Positions 46,086 through 55,854 of a DNA stretch of 64,000 nt are shown piece after piece. Source of the DNA: Pseudacidovorax sp. NFM-22 (GTDB taxonomy: Bacteria; Pseudomonadota; Gammaproteobacteria; Burkholderiales; Burkholderiaceae_C); assembly GCF_021401245.1 (NCBI RefSeq), contig NZ_JACBFY010000004.1, positions 496,001-560,000 of the forward strand, written 5' to 3'. How positions within the stretch are numbered: the stretch's first letter is position 1; each line of letters starts with the position of its first letter. A program made the translations under genes and the position numbers. The notes below the pieces were generated by a model. That model did not search any database and was not told the DNA's origin. It was given only the letters and a program-made list of their open reading frames with translations.

Positions 46086-46877
46086 ATGTACGCATTCACC
46101 TTCGAACAGCCCGCCGCGCTCGACGACGCACTGGGCCTGGTGGCCGCTGGGGGCAAGCCCCTTGCCGGTGGCCAGACCCTGCTGGCCTCGATGAAGCTGC
46201 GCCTGTCGGCGCCCGAGCAACTGGTCGACCTGGGCCGCTGCAAGGAGCTGTCGGGCATCGGCCTGCAGAACGGCGAGCTGGTCATCGGCGCCATGACGCG
46301 CCATGCCGAGGTTGCGGTCAACCCGCAGGTGCAGAGCAGCTACCCGGCGCTGGCCGACCTGGCCTCGCGCATCGGCGACCGCCAGGTGCGGGCCATGGGC
46401 ACGCTGGGCGGCTCGGTGGCCAACAACGACCCGGCGGCGTGTTACCCGAGTGCCGTGCTGGCCTCGGGCGCGACCATCGTCACCACGCAGCGCGAGATCG
46501 CGGCCGACGACTTCTTCCTGGGCCTGTTCGCCACCGCGCTGGAGGAGGGCGAGCTGATCAAGGCGATCCGCTTCCCGGTGCCCAAGCAGGCGGCGTACGA
46601 GAAGCTGCGCCAGAAGGCCTCGCACTTCCCACTGGTGGGTGTGTTCGTGACCCGCTTCGACGACGGCGTGCGCGTGGCCGTCACCGGCGCGGGCAACGGC
46701 GTGTTCCGCCATGCGGGGCTGGAGCAGGCCCTGTCGCAGTCCTTCACGGCGCAGGCGGCTGGCGGTGTCGAGATCGACGCCAGCGAGCTCAACAGCGACC
46801 TGCACGGCACGGCGGCCTACCGCGCCAACCTGATCAGCGTGCTGGCCCAGCGCGCGGTGATCAAGGCGAGCCGCTAA
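46086..46877 (+). CDS. Molybdenum hydroxylase FAD subunit (CoxM-like)
   Basis: 263 residues, the medium subunit that binds FAD and hands electrons to an acceptor. The FAD-binding loops are KPLAGGQTLLASMKLR and MGTLGGSVANNDPA. It is the third structural gene, so the order is small-large-medium rather than the medium-small-large of the classical cox operon. The C-terminal CO dehydrogenase flavoprotein domain (about 165-260) is intact. Confidence 0.93.
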   Translation: MYAFTFEQPAALDDALGLVAAGGKPLAGGQTLLASMKLRLSAPEQLVDLGRCKELSGIGLQNGELVIGAMTRHAEVAVNPQVQSSYPALADLASRIGDRQVRAMGTLGGSVANNDPAACYPSAVLASGATIVTTQREIAADDFFLGLFATALEEGELIKAIRFPVPKQAAYEKLRQKASHFPLVGVFVTRFDDGVRVAVTGAGNGVFRHAGLEQALSQSFTAQAAGGVEIDASELNSDLHGTAAYRANLISVLAQRAVIKASR

Positions 46878-46887
46878 GCTCGGCACG

Positions 46888-47826
<939 letters not shown>

Positions 47827-47842
47827 GCGCAGGCTTTCAGCC

Positions 47843-49054
47843 ATGCCAGGCATCCAGCAACTCGGCGACGCACGGCGCGGCAAGCTGGCCGGCCACATGA
47901 TCGGCTTCGGCCGCGCGCTGCGGCGGGCGGGCGTGCGCATCGACCCGTCGCGCATCGCGCTGGGCCTGGAGGCGGCGCTGCTGGTCGGCGTCGAGCAACG
48001 TGCCGACCTGCAGGCCGCGCTCGAGTCTGTGCTGGTCAGCCGCGAGCAGGACCGGCTGGTCTTCCGCGAACTCTTCGATGCCTGGTTCCAGGACCCGGCC
48101 CTCGCCCAGAAGATGCTGGCGCGCATGCTGCCCAACGCCGAGGGCCGCGCCGAGCCGGTGCAGCGCCGCAACCGCGTGCGCGAGGCACTGGCCGCGCCCA
48201 CCACGCTCAAGCCCGCCCCGCAGGACGAAGAAGTGCAGCTCGACGCCGCCATGAGCGCCGGCACGCGCGAACGACTGCAGCAGGCCGACTTCAACAGCCT
48301 GGGCGCTGCCGAGTACCGCCTGGTCGAGCGTCTGGCGCGCGAGAAGGCGCTGCCTGTGCACACCTATGCCTCGCGCCGGCTGCGGCCGGTGGCGCAGGCG
48401 GGTGCCTCGGCCCGCATCCACTGGCCCGGCGTGTGGCGCCAGGCCGCGCGGCACGGCGGCGAGATTCCGCGCCTGCCGCGGCAGGTCAGGCGCGCACGGC
48501 CCCGGCCGCTGCTGGTGCTGGTCGATGTCTCCGGCTCCATGGAGCGCTACGCGCGGCTGCTGCTGGCCTACCTGCATGCGGCCACGCGTCCGCTGGTGGG
48601 CGAGGGCGCGCGGCGCGACGTCTTTGCCTTCGGCACCGGCCTGACCGACCTCACCCCCGCCTTCCGCCATGCCGACACCGACGTGATGCTGGCCGAGGCC
48701 GGTCGCGCCATCGCCGACTTCGCGGGCGGCACGCGCCTGGGCGAGGCCCTGACCCAGTTGCGCCGGCAGCATGCGCGTCGCCTGGTCGGCCGTCGCACGC
48801 TGGTGCTGCTGATCAGCGACGGGCTGGACACCGGCGAGCCGGCCGAACTGGACGCCCAGCTGCAATGGCTGCGCCGCCACACGGGCGCGCTGCTGTGGCT
48901 CAATCCCCTTCTGCGCTTCGCCGGCTATGCGCCGCTGGCGCGCGGCGCCGCACTGCTCGACCGCCATGCCGATGCCATGCTGGCCGTGCACAACCTGCAG
49001 GCGCTGGACGAGCTGGCCGACAGCCTGGCCGCGCTGCTGCGCCGACTGCGCTGA
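47843..49054 (+). CDS. VWA-domain protein (CoxE-like)
   Basis: 403 residues. The C-terminal half is a von Willebrand A domain with the MIDAS motif VLVDVSGSMERYARLLLAYL (about residues 224-240) and SDGLDTGEP. It partners the MoxR ATPase in metal-cofactor maturation, as with CoxD-CoxE. The N-terminal half (about 1-200) is helical with a conserved RLARE region and no known domain. It is 16 bp after coxD. Confidence 0.92.
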   Translation: MPGIQQLGDARRGKLAGHMIGFGRALRRAGVRIDPSRIALGLEAALLVGVEQRADLQAALESVLVSREQDRLVFRELFDAWFQDPALAQKMLARMLPNAEGRAEPVQRRNRVREALAAPTTLKPAPQDEEVQLDAAMSAGTRERLQQADFNSLGAAEYRLVERLAREKALPVHTYASRRLRPVAQAGASARIHWPGVWRQAARHGGEIPRLPRQVRRARPRPLLVLVDVSGSMERYARLLLAYLHAATRPLVGEGARRDVFAFGTGLTDLTPAFRHADTDVMLAEAGRAIADFAGGTRLGEALTQLRRQHARRLVGRRTLVLLISDGLDTGEPAELDAQLQWLRRHTGALLWLNPLLRFAGYAPLARGAALLDRHADAMLAVHNLQALDELADSLAALLRRLR

Positions 49055-49083
49055 ATCATCATTTCTTTCCTCAGGAGACCCAC

Positions 49084-49638
49084 ATGGACATGCAAGGCAG
49101 CCGCCCCCTGGGCGTGACCCAGCAACAGGCCTGGGAGGCCCTCAACGACCCCGAGACGCTCAAGCGCTGCCTGCCCGGTTGCGACAAGTTCGAGGCCACG
49201 GGCGAAGGCCAGTACACCGTCACCATGGCCGTGAAGGTGGGCCCGGTGTCGGCCAAGTTCGCGGGCAAGGTCACGCTCAGCGACATTCAGCCGCCCGAGA
49301 GCTACCGACTCAGCTTCGAAGGGCAGGGCGGCGTGGCCGGCTTCGGCAAGGGCGCGTCTTCGGTGTCGCTGGCACCCACCGACACCGGCTGCACGCTCAG
49401 CTACACCGTGCAGGCGCAGGTGGGCGGCAAGATCGCGCAGCTGGGCCAGCGGCTGATCGACGGCGCGGCCAAGTCCATGGCCGACGACTTCTTCAAGCGC
49501 TTCGATGCCGAGATGCAGCGCCTGCACGGCGTGCCGCCCGCCGCTGGCGAGCCGGCGGAGGAAGCCAAGACCGGCGCCGTCGCCGGCCTCATGCAGAAGA
49601 TGGGCTTCGGCAAGAAGGACAAGTCCGAGGAGGGCTGA
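49084..49638 (+). CDS. CoxG-like SRPBCC-family protein
   Basis: 184 residues. The START/SRPBCC-like fold begins VTQQQAWEALNDPETLKRCL and continues VGPVSAKFAGKVTLSDI and GKGASSVSLAPTDTG. CoxG anchors CO dehydrogenase or related hydroxylases to the membrane or aids assembly in aerobic carboxydotrophs. A Lys-rich C-terminus (FGKKDKSEEG) could contact the membrane. It is preceded by AGGAGA and is 29 bp after the VWA gene. Confidence 0.92.
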   Translation: MDMQGSRPLGVTQQQAWEALNDPETLKRCLPGCDKFEATGEGQYTVTMAVKVGPVSAKFAGKVTLSDIQPPESYRLSFEGQGGVAGFGKGASSVSLAPTDTGCTLSYTVQAQVGGKIAQLGQRLIDGAAKSMADDFFKRFDAEMQRLHGVPPAAGEPAEEAKTGAVAGLMQKMGFGKKDKSEEG

Positions 49639-49643
49639 ACACG

Positions 49644-50657
49644 ATGGAAAACCTCGACGTGATGGTGCTGCGCCAACTGCGCGACTGGCGCCAGGCTGGC
49701 CGCCGGGCGCTGCTGGCGACGGTGGTGCGCACCTGGGGCTCGTCGCCGCGACCTGTGGGTTCCATCATGGCGCTGGCGGAAGACGGCGCGGTGGTCGGCT
49801 CCGTCTCCGGCGGCTGCATCGAGGACGACCTGATCGCCCGCCACAGCCGCGTCGGCCAGCAGGCCATGCCCACCGGCGCACCGGCGCGGGTCAAGTACGG
49901 CATCACCGCCGACGAGGCGCACCGCTTCGGCCTGCCCTGCGGCGGCACGCTGGAGCTGGTGCTGGAGTTCGACCCCGACGCCCATGCGCTGGCCGAGCTG
50001 GTGCAGCGGCTGGAGGGCGGCCAGCTCACCCAGCGCATCGTGCGACTGGCCGACGGCGCCGTCACGCTCGAAGCCGCTCACGCCCCGGCCGAGCTCGTCA
50101 TCGACGACACACGGCTGGTCAACACCTTCGGCCCCGAGTACCGCATGCTGCTGATCGGCGCCGGCCAGCTCGCCGAATACCTGGCCACCATGGCCAGCTT
50201 CAGCGGCTTCGCCGTCACGCTGTGCGATCCGCGCGAGGAATACCGTGGCGCCTGGTCGCTGCCCAACGTGCGCCTGTCCACCGAGATGCCCGACGATGCC
50301 GTCGCCGCCTTCCGGCCCGACCGGCGCAGCTGCGTCGTCGCCCTCACGCACGACCCCAAGCTCGACGACCTGGCCCTGCTGGCGGCGCTGGAGACGGACG
50401 CCTTCTACGTCGGCGCCATCGGCTCCCGCCGCAACGCCCAGGCGCGGCGCGAACGGATGATCGAGCACTTCGACCAGACGCCCGAATCGCTCGCCCGCCT
50501 GCGCGGCCCCATCGGCCTGTACATCGGCAGCAAGACGCCGCCCGAGATCGCGGTGAGCGTGATGGCCGAGATCCTGGCCGTGAAGAACGGCGTGGCCCTC
50601 CCGCGCGAGATGGAGGTGGCGCAGGCCAAGGAACAGTTGCAGGCGCAGCCGGGGTAG
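49644..50657 (+). CDS. XdhC/CoxF-family maturation protein
   Basis: 337 residues. The N-terminal XdhC domain (SSPRPVGSIMALAEDGAV, then SGGCIEDDLIAR) is followed by the C-terminal NAD-like Rossmann domain (RMLLIGAGQLAEYLATMA, and GAIGSRRNAQARRERM). XdhC binds molybdenum cofactor and passes the sulfurated form to the apo-enzyme. It is the last gene of the hydroxylase operon, 5 bp after the CoxG-like gene. Confidence 0.92.
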   Translation: MENLDVMVLRQLRDWRQAGRRALLATVVRTWGSSPRPVGSIMALAEDGAVVGSVSGGCIEDDLIARHSRVGQQAMPTGAPARVKYGITADEAHRFGLPCGGTLELVLEFDPDAHALAELVQRLEGGQLTQRIVRLADGAVTLEAAHAPAELVIDDTRLVNTFGPEYRMLLIGAGQLAEYLATMASFSGFAVTLCDPREEYRGAWSLPNVRLSTEMPDDAVAAFRPDRRSCVVALTHDPKLDDLALLAALETDAFYVGAIGSRRNAQARRERMIEHFDQTPESLARLRGPIGLYIGSKTPPEIAVSVMAEILAVKNGVALPREMEVAQAKEQLQAQPG

Positions 50658-50740
50658 GCGCCGACCCCATCGGCGCCGGTCTGGAGCGCCGGACCGGGCG
50701 GGGCACTGCGCGCGCGCCTGCAAGCCCGCAACCGTCGCGC

Positions 50741-50746
50741 TACAGT
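50741..50746 (+). promoter_or_regulatory. Probable -10 box of the aldo/keto reductase gene
   Basis: TACAGT, 32 bp before the ATG, in an AT-poor intergenic region after the hydroxylase operon. No good -35 is visible. Confidence 0.35.
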
Positions 50747-50778
50747 GCCGGGCTTTTCCGCTTCAGCTCTTTTCCGCC

Positions 50779-51840
50779 ATGCAACGCATCCAGCTCGGTC
50801 GCAGCGATCTGCACGTCACGCCCATCTGCCTGGGCACCATGACCTTCGGCGAACAGGTGGACGAGCCCACCGCGCACGACATCCTCGACCACGCGGTGGC
50901 CCGCGGCGTCGACTTCCTGGACACGGCCGAGATGTACGCGGTGCCCGCCCGCAAGGAAACCTACGGCGCCACCGAGACCATCCTCGGCAACTGGTTCGCC
51001 AAGAATCCCGGCCTGCGCCAGAAGCTCACGCTGGCCACCAAGGTGGCGGGCCCGTCGCGCGGCATGCCCTGGGTGCGCGAAGGGGGTGGCATGACGGCCG
51101 CGGACATCGTGGCTTCCTGCGAAGGCAGCCTGCGCCGGCTGCAGACGGATGTCATCGACCTCTACCAGATCCACTGGCCCGAACGCAACGTGCCCGCCTT
51201 CGGCACGATGTACTACGACCCCACCAAGGAACGCACGCAGACCTCGATCCACGAGCAGTTGGACGCGCTGGCCGGCCTGGTGAAGGCGGGCAAGGTGCGC
51301 TACATCGGCCTGTCCAACGAGACGCCCTACGGCGTGCACGAGTTCGTGCGTCTGGCCGAGCAGCACAACCTGCCGCGCGTGGCCACGGTGCAGAACGTCT
51401 ACTGCCTTCTCAGCCGCGCGCTGGAGAACGGCCTGGACGAGACCATGCACCGGCTGGATGTCTCGCTGCTGGCCTATTCGCCGCTGGGCTTCGGCCTGCT
51501 GACCGGCAAGTACGACGCCAGCGGCACCGAAGGCCCGGATGCGCCCGAGGACGGCCGCATCGCTCGCTACGAATCGGTGCGCAAGCAGCGCTGGGGCCGG
51601 CCCGAGGCGCTCGCCGCCGCGCGCCGCTACAACCAGCTTGCGCGCGACCACGGCATGACGCCCGCGCGCCTCGCGCTCGCCTTCTGCTACACCAAGTGGC
51701 AGGTGGCCAGCACCATCATCGGCGTCACGACGAAGGCGCAGCTGGACGAGGACCTGGACGCCTGGGGCACCACGCTGTCGCCCGAGCTGCTGGCCGAGAT
51801 CGACCGCATTCGTTGGGAGATGCGCGACCCCGCGAACTGA
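50779..51840 (+). CDS. Aldo/keto reductase
   Basis: 353 residues of the (beta/alpha)8 AKR superfamily, Tas/YajO type. The catalytic tetrad can be seen as VDFLDTAEMYAVP (Asp and Tyr), a Lys in LTLATKVAGPS and a His in YQIHWPERNV; NADPH-binding residues lie in the C-terminal barrel (STIIGVTTKAQL). It reduces aldehydes or ketones; the substrate is not evident. ybaK follows after 1 bp, so the two are cotranscribed. Confidence 0.9.
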   Translation: MQRIQLGRSDLHVTPICLGTMTFGEQVDEPTAHDILDHAVARGVDFLDTAEMYAVPARKETYGATETILGNWFAKNPGLRQKLTLATKVAGPSRGMPWVREGGGMTAADIVASCEGSLRRLQTDVIDLYQIHWPERNVPAFGTMYYDPTKERTQTSIHEQLDALAGLVKAGKVRYIGLSNETPYGVHEFVRLAEQHNLPRVATVQNVYCLLSRALENGLDETMHRLDVSLLAYSPLGFGLLTGKYDASGTEGPDAPEDGRIARYESVRKQRWGRPEALAAARRYNQLARDHGMTPARLALAFCYTKWQVASTIIGVTTKAQLDEDLDAWGTTLSPELLAEIDRIRWEMRDPAN

Positions 51841-51841
51841 G

Positions 51842-52339
51842 ATGGCCAAGAAGGACAAGGCCCATGTGTCGGAGACGCCCGCCACGGCCGTGCTGCGCGC
51901 GGCCAAGGTGGCCTTCACCGAGCATCCCTACGAGTACCTGGAGCACGGCGGCGCGCAGCACAGCGCGGCGGTGCTGGGCTTCGACCCCTTCACGGTGGTC
52001 AAGACGCTGGTGATGCAGGACCAGGACGCCAAGCCGCTCATCGTGCTGATGCACGGCAACCGCACGGTGTCGACCAAGAACCTCGCGCGGCAGATCGGCG
52101 CCAAGTCGGTGGAGCCCTGCAAGCCCGAGGTGGCCCAGCGCCACAGCGGCTACCAGGTGGGCGGCACCTCGCCCTTCGGCACGCGGCGGGACATGCCGGT
52201 CTACATCGAGTCGACCATCCTCGACCTGCCGCGCATCTGCATCAACGGCGGGCGGCGCGGCTACCTGGTCGGCATCGATCCGCAGGTGTGCGTGCAACTG
52301 CTCGGCGCGCGGCCGGTGCAGTGCGCGCTGGCAGAATGA
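51842..52339 (+). CDS. ybaK: YbaK-type Cys-tRNA(Pro) deacylase
   Basis: 165 residues of the INS/YbaK editing family. KTLVMQDQDAKPLIVLMHGN and VGGTSPFGTRRDMPVYIE are the family landmarks; the conserved Lys near residue 55 (VVKTLVM) is used for deacylation. It hydrolyses Cys mischarged on tRNA-Pro, in trans with ProRS. It begins 1 bp after the AKR gene stop. Confidence 0.92.
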   Translation: MAKKDKAHVSETPATAVLRAAKVAFTEHPYEYLEHGGAQHSAAVLGFDPFTVVKTLVMQDQDAKPLIVLMHGNRTVSTKNLARQIGAKSVEPCKPEVAQRHSGYQVGGTSPFGTRRDMPVYIESTILDLPRICINGGRRGYLVGIDPQVCVQLLGARPVQCALAE

Positions 52340-52456
52340 GGCGCGGCCCGAGCGGGGCCGCCTCTCTCACGTCTTCCACGATTCCCGAATACCCAGACGC
52401 CGCCTTCCGAGCGGCGCGCAGCGGCCGCGCATGAGGCGGCCGGCGAAGGTCCTTCC

Positions 52457-53113
52457 ATGAGCCTGTCCATGTCCTCCATCCTCGTCATCATTGCGGCCTA
52501 CCTGATCGGCTCGCTGTCTTTCGCCGTGATCGTCAGCCGCCTGATGGGCATGGACGATCCACGCAGCTACGGCAGCGGCAACCCGGGCGCCACCAATGTG
52601 CTGCGCTCCGGCCGCAAGGGCGCGGCCCTGGCCACGCTGCTGCTGGACGCCGCCAAGGGCTGGCTGCCGGTGTTCCTGGTGCGGCGCTTCGGCGCGGCCT
52701 ACGGGCTGGACGAGAGCGTGGCCGCACTCGCCGGCCTGGCCGCCTTCCTGGGCCACCTGTACCCGGTGTTCTTCGGCTTCAAGGGCGGCAAGGGCGTCGC
52801 CACCGCCGCCGGCGTGCTGCTGGGCATCGACTGGATGTTGGGCCTGGCGACCGGGCTGACCTGGATCATCATCGCCTTCTTCTTCCGCTACTCCTCGCTG
52901 GCGGCGCTGGTGGCGGCCTTCTTCGCGCCGGCCTACTACCTGCTGGGCGGCGGCATCGCCTGGCCGCTGCACCGTGGCGTGCTCGCGGCCATCGTGGTCA
53001 TGGGCCTGCTGCTGGTGTGGCGCCACCGCGAGAACATCCGCCGGCTGCTGGCCGGCACCGAATCGCGGCTTGGTTCCAAGGCGAAGGCCAAGGTCAAGAC
53101 GTCCTCCTCCTGA
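52457..53113 (+). CDS. plsY: Glycerol-3-phosphate acyltransferase PlsY
   Basis: 218 residues with five to six membrane helices. It transfers the acyl group from acyl phosphate to glycerol-3-phosphate in the first step of phospholipid synthesis at the inner membrane. [19 protein letters not shown] is the first PlsY motif, and [19 protein letters not shown] contains the phosphate-binding KGGKGVAT. The C-terminus is a short Lys-rich tail. The start at 52457 precedes a second in-frame ATG by 12 bp. The 117-bp gap before it holds a GC hairpin (GAGGCGCGGCCC/GGGCCGCCTC) but no gene. Confidence 0.95.
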   Translation: MSLSMSSILVIIAAYLIGSLSFAVIVSRLMGMDDPRSYGSGNPGATNVLRSGRKGAALATLLLDAAKGWLPVFLVRRFGAAYGLDESVAALAGLAAFLGHLYPVFFGFKGGKGVATAAGVLLGIDWMLGLATGLTWIIIAFFFRYSSLAALVAAFFAPAYYLLGGGIAWPLHRGVLAAIVVMGLLLVWRHRENIRRLLAGTESRLGSKAKAKVKTSSS

Positions 53114-53124
53114 TCAGGATTCCC

Positions 53125-53478
53125 ATGCCAGAACTCAAGCGCTTCCACGTCGGCCCCCGTCTGTCGGAGATGGCCGTTTACAACGGCACCGTCTATCTGG
53201 CCGGCCAGGTGCCGGACGACACCACGCAGGACATCCGCGGCCAGACGGCCCAGGTGCTGGCCATGGTCGACCGCCTGTTGGCCGAGGCCGGCAGCGACAA
53301 GACCCGCATCCTGATGACGCAGATCTTCCTGACCGACATCAGCGAGATCGGCGCCATGAACGAGGTGTGGGACGCCTGGGTGCCCGCCGGTCACACGCCG
53401 CCGCGCGCCACCGTGCAGGCGGCGCTGGCCAATGCGGCCTACAAGATCGAGATCGTCGTCACGGCCGCGCTGGCCTGA
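53125..53478 (+). CDS. RidA/YjgF family protein
   Basis: 117 residues of the Rid family trimer fold. VYLAGQVPDDTTQDIRGQT and MNEVWDAWVPAGHTPPRATV are typical; the Arg in PPRATV is the carboxylate-binding residue that marks imine deaminases. Rid proteins clear reactive enamine/imine intermediates from PLP enzymes. This divergent subgroup is not the RidA of Escherichia coli, and its substrate is unknown. It follows plsY by 11 bp. Confidence 0.88.
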   Translation: MPELKRFHVGPRLSEMAVYNGTVYLAGQVPDDTTQDIRGQTAQVLAMVDRLLAEAGSDKTRILMTQIFLTDISEIGAMNEVWDAWVPAGHTPPRATVQAALANAAYKIEIVVTAALA

Positions 53479-53534
53479 CCGCCCCGCCGCAACGGCGCGC
53501 GAGCGCTTCGAGCACGACGCGACTTCGGACCGCC

Positions 53535-54290
53535 ATGCACGGCAGCAGCTCGGACGACGATGCGCTGACGGTCGGCCCACCCCGGTTCATCGACCGCCTG
53601 TGGGCCTGGATGGAAGGCCGCCCGCTGCGCCGCGCGGCTGTGGCCGTGGTGGCGTTCCTCGTGGCCTTCAGCGGGCTGTTCGCCTCGTGGATCGGGGTGG
53701 CGCTGTGGCGCGGCTCGACGGACCGCAATGCCGGGGCGGTGGCGCTGCTGTACGTGCTGGTGCCCTTCATCGCCGTGGTCATGCTCTTCATGATCCAGCG
53801 CATGATGTACCGGCTGCTGTGGAACCAGGAACGCGCCATGGCTCGCGGCGAATGGCGGCCGGGCGATCGGGTGCCGCCACCCGGTCCTCGATCCACGCCT
53901 CCAGCCCCGTCGGTGTCCTGGCCGTGGACGTTGCGCGCGCGGCATGCGCTGCTCTACGTGCTCACGCTTGCCGGACTGCTGTACGGCTTCATGCCCTATG
54001 AACACCAGGTCGAGCTGGGGCGGCTGGTCTGGCGGCTGGGCTCGGGCACGGCCACGCGGCGGCAACTGCCGGTGCTGCTCTTCGGCTACCTGCCCCTCGT
54101 CGTCTTCGGGTTGCTGGCCGTCGCGCTGACCCACCGCCAGCGGCGCCGGCGGGACGCAGGACGGCTCGACGCCCGCGCGCGCCTGGTGCTGCGGGCCGAG
54201 ATGAACTGGCTGTGGGCTTTCGCGACGGCGGCCACGATGACCATCCTGATGCTGCAGTTCTTCGGCCAGCTCATCGTCGCCAAACTCTGA
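53535..54290 (+). CDS. Hypothetical membrane protein
   Basis: 251 residues, not recognised. Four or five hydrophobic segments can be seen: about 35-60 (VVAFLVAFSGLFASWIGVAL), 68-92, 138-155, 176-196 and 225-245. The loops are Arg-rich on one side. No catalytic motif is visible. The start at 53535 gives a short acidic N-terminus before the first segment. The gene has the same codon use as its neighbours and sits between RidA and the convergent protease gene. Confidence 0.65.
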   Translation: MHGSSSDDDALTVGPPRFIDRLWAWMEGRPLRRAAVAVVAFLVAFSGLFASWIGVALWRGSTDRNAGAVALLYVLVPFIAVVMLFMIQRMMYRLLWNQERAMARGEWRPGDRVPPPGPRSTPPAPSVSWPWTLRARHALLYVLTLAGLLYGFMPYEHQVELGRLVWRLGSGTATRRQLPVLLFGYLPLVVFGLLAVALTHRQRRRRDAGRLDARARLVLRAEMNWLWAFATAATMTILMLQFFGQLIVAKL

Positions 54291-54326
54291 CGCACGCCCG
54301 GCTCCCGCGCTGCCCGGCCGGGCGAT

Positions 54327-55001
54327 TCAGTAGCGCCGTTCCAGCACCATCTGGTCGGCGTCGCGCCGCATCGAGAAGCGGTTGATGAAGCTGTTGCCCA
54401 GCAGCACATAGGGCATGGCTTGTGGCGAGACGACGGCATCGACGTCGTACACCGTCACGTCGCCCACCTTCACCGACTCCAGCTTGATCCGCCAGCCCGG
54501 CGCCGTGCCGTTGGCGGTGTTCATGGTCACCGGCTGCCCGCGTGTGGGATCGAGGCCGATGCGCTGTGCGTCGGCCATGGACAGGGCCACCGCGGTGGCG
54601 CCCGTGTCCAGCATGAAGGTCACCGGTCGGCCGTTGATCCCGCCGGCCGTCACGAAGTGGCCCCGGCTGTCCGCCGTCAGCACGATGCGGCTGCCCCCGC
54701 CGCCGCCCCCCGACCCGCCGACGCTCACCGGCGCGCCCATGCGCAGCGCTAGCCGTTTGCCGCCGGACTCCACCACGGCCTCGCCGTCCTGCACGCTCAC
54801 CAGCCGCACGCCCTGCAGACTCTCTCCGGGCGCCAGCGTGCGAGGCGCGCCCCCACCCACGATCAGGATCGCGCGGCTGCCGATGGTGCCGGTCAGCGTG
54901 ATCGATTGGGTCTGGCTCTGGGCTTGAGCGTGGGCGTGCGTACTGAGCGCAAAGCCCGCCGCGAGGATTGAAGCGAGGACGGCTGCGCGTGTGAGTTTCA
55001 T
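54327..55001 (-). CDS. Retropepsin-like aspartic protease, exported
   Basis: 224 residues with an N-terminal signal peptide (residues 1-26, cleavage near AHA-Q). The C-terminal domain (about 100-224) is a single-chain retropepsin fold (TIGR02281-like): FMLDTGATAVALSM carries the catalytic DTGA, and YVLLGNSFINRFSMRR is the downstream conserved LLG-SF-L block. A Gly-rich linker (about 95-104) separates it from an N-terminal beta domain. Such bacterial periplasmic proteins dimerise to form the active site; the substrate is unknown. It is convergent with the membrane-protein gene. Confidence 0.85.
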   Translation of the reverse strand: MKLTRAAVLASILAAGFALSTHAHAQAQSQTQSITLTGTIGSRAILIVGGGAPRTLAPGESLQGVRLVSVQDGEAVVESGGKRLALRMGAPVSVGGSGGGGGGSRIVLTADSRGHFVTAGGINGRPVTFMLDTGATAVALSMADAQRIGLDPTRGQPVTMNTANGTAPGWRIKLESVKVGDVTVYDVDAVVSPQAMPYVLLGNSFINRFSMRRDADQMVLERRY

Positions 55002-55264
55002 CGCCGAAACCTATCGCGCAGCGTCGTTGCCGCCAGTGACGCAACTCGCCCGACTGCACCGAAGGCCGCGGAGCAGGCCATGCCAGTGCACCCCAGGAAC
55101 TGGCTGTGCCAGGCCTGCGGGTGCGCCCCCCTCCAAGCCGAAGGCGTCAGAGAGGGGCTGAGGGCCGCGGCTCCAAGCCTGCCAGTGCAGGCTTGGACGT
55201 GCCCGAAGAGCAGCCGCCTCTGGCGGCCGCCCGGAGCCGCGAAGCGGCATGGGGGGTTCACGCC
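55002..55264. other. GC-rich non-coding stretch with hairpin
   Basis: 263 bp without a gene between two minus-strand genes. CCAAGCCTGC (55173-55182) and GCAGGCTTGG (55187-55196) form a perfect 10-bp hairpin with a CAGT loop. Several near-repeats of GCCAGTGCA and of CCTCCAAGCC/GGGCTGAGGG flank it, so the whole stretch looks like a degraded intergenic repeat or the remains of an element. Confidence 0.4.
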
Positions 55265-55750
55265 TCAATCTCTGAAGTTGTCAAAAGAGACCGGCAGATC
55301 GGCCACATCCTTGCGGATCAGCGCCATCGCCGCCTGCAGGTCGTCGCGCTTGGCACCGGTCACGCGCACGGCATCGCCCTGGATGGCCGCCTGCACCTTG
55401 AGCTTGCTGTCCTTGAGCAGGCGCTGGATCTTCTTGCCCGTGTCCGAGTCGACGCCGCTCTTGACCTTGAAGACCTGCTTGACCTTGTCGCCGCCGATCT
55501 TCTGCACGTCGCCCTTGTCCAGGAAGCGCACGTCGACGTTGCGCTTGGTGAGCTTGCCGCGCACGATGTCCTCGATCTGCGCCAGCTGGAAATCGGCGTT
55601 GCCGATCAGGATGATTTCCTTGTCCTTGAGCTCGACCGAGGCCGGCGTGCCCTTGAAGTCGAAGCGGGTGGCGATTTCCTTGGAGGCGGTGTCGATGGCG
55701 TTGCGCACCTCGACCATGTTGGGTTCGCAGACAGTGTCGAAAGAGGGCAT
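55265..55750 (-). CDS. YajQ-family nucleotide-binding protein
   Basis: 161 residues with the two ferredoxin-like domains of the YajQ family: [18 protein letters not shown] at the start, the [15 protein letters not shown] segment and the C-terminal [18 protein letters not shown]. Some members bind cyclic di-GMP and act with a LysR partner in virulence regulation in Xanthomonas; whether this one does is unknown. The ATG at 55750 has a GGAGAAC ribosome site. It is divergent from murB with 104 bp between. Confidence 0.9.
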   Translation of the reverse strand: MPSFDTVCEPNMVEVRNAIDTASKEIATRFDFKGTPASVELKDKEIILIGNADFQLAQIEDIVRGKLTKRNVDVRFLDKGDVQKIGGDKVKQVFKVKSGVDSDTGKKIQRLLKDSKLKVQAAIQGDAVRVTGAKRDDLQAAMALIRKDVADLPVSFDNFRD

Positions 55751-55854
55751 GGGGTGTTCTCCTGAGGGTGTCGCGCCCGGGCGCGGTGCCGGGGGCGGAA
55801 GAGGGCGCCGCCCGCGGGCGCGGGCCCGAGGCGGCTGGATGCGAAAATTCTCCC

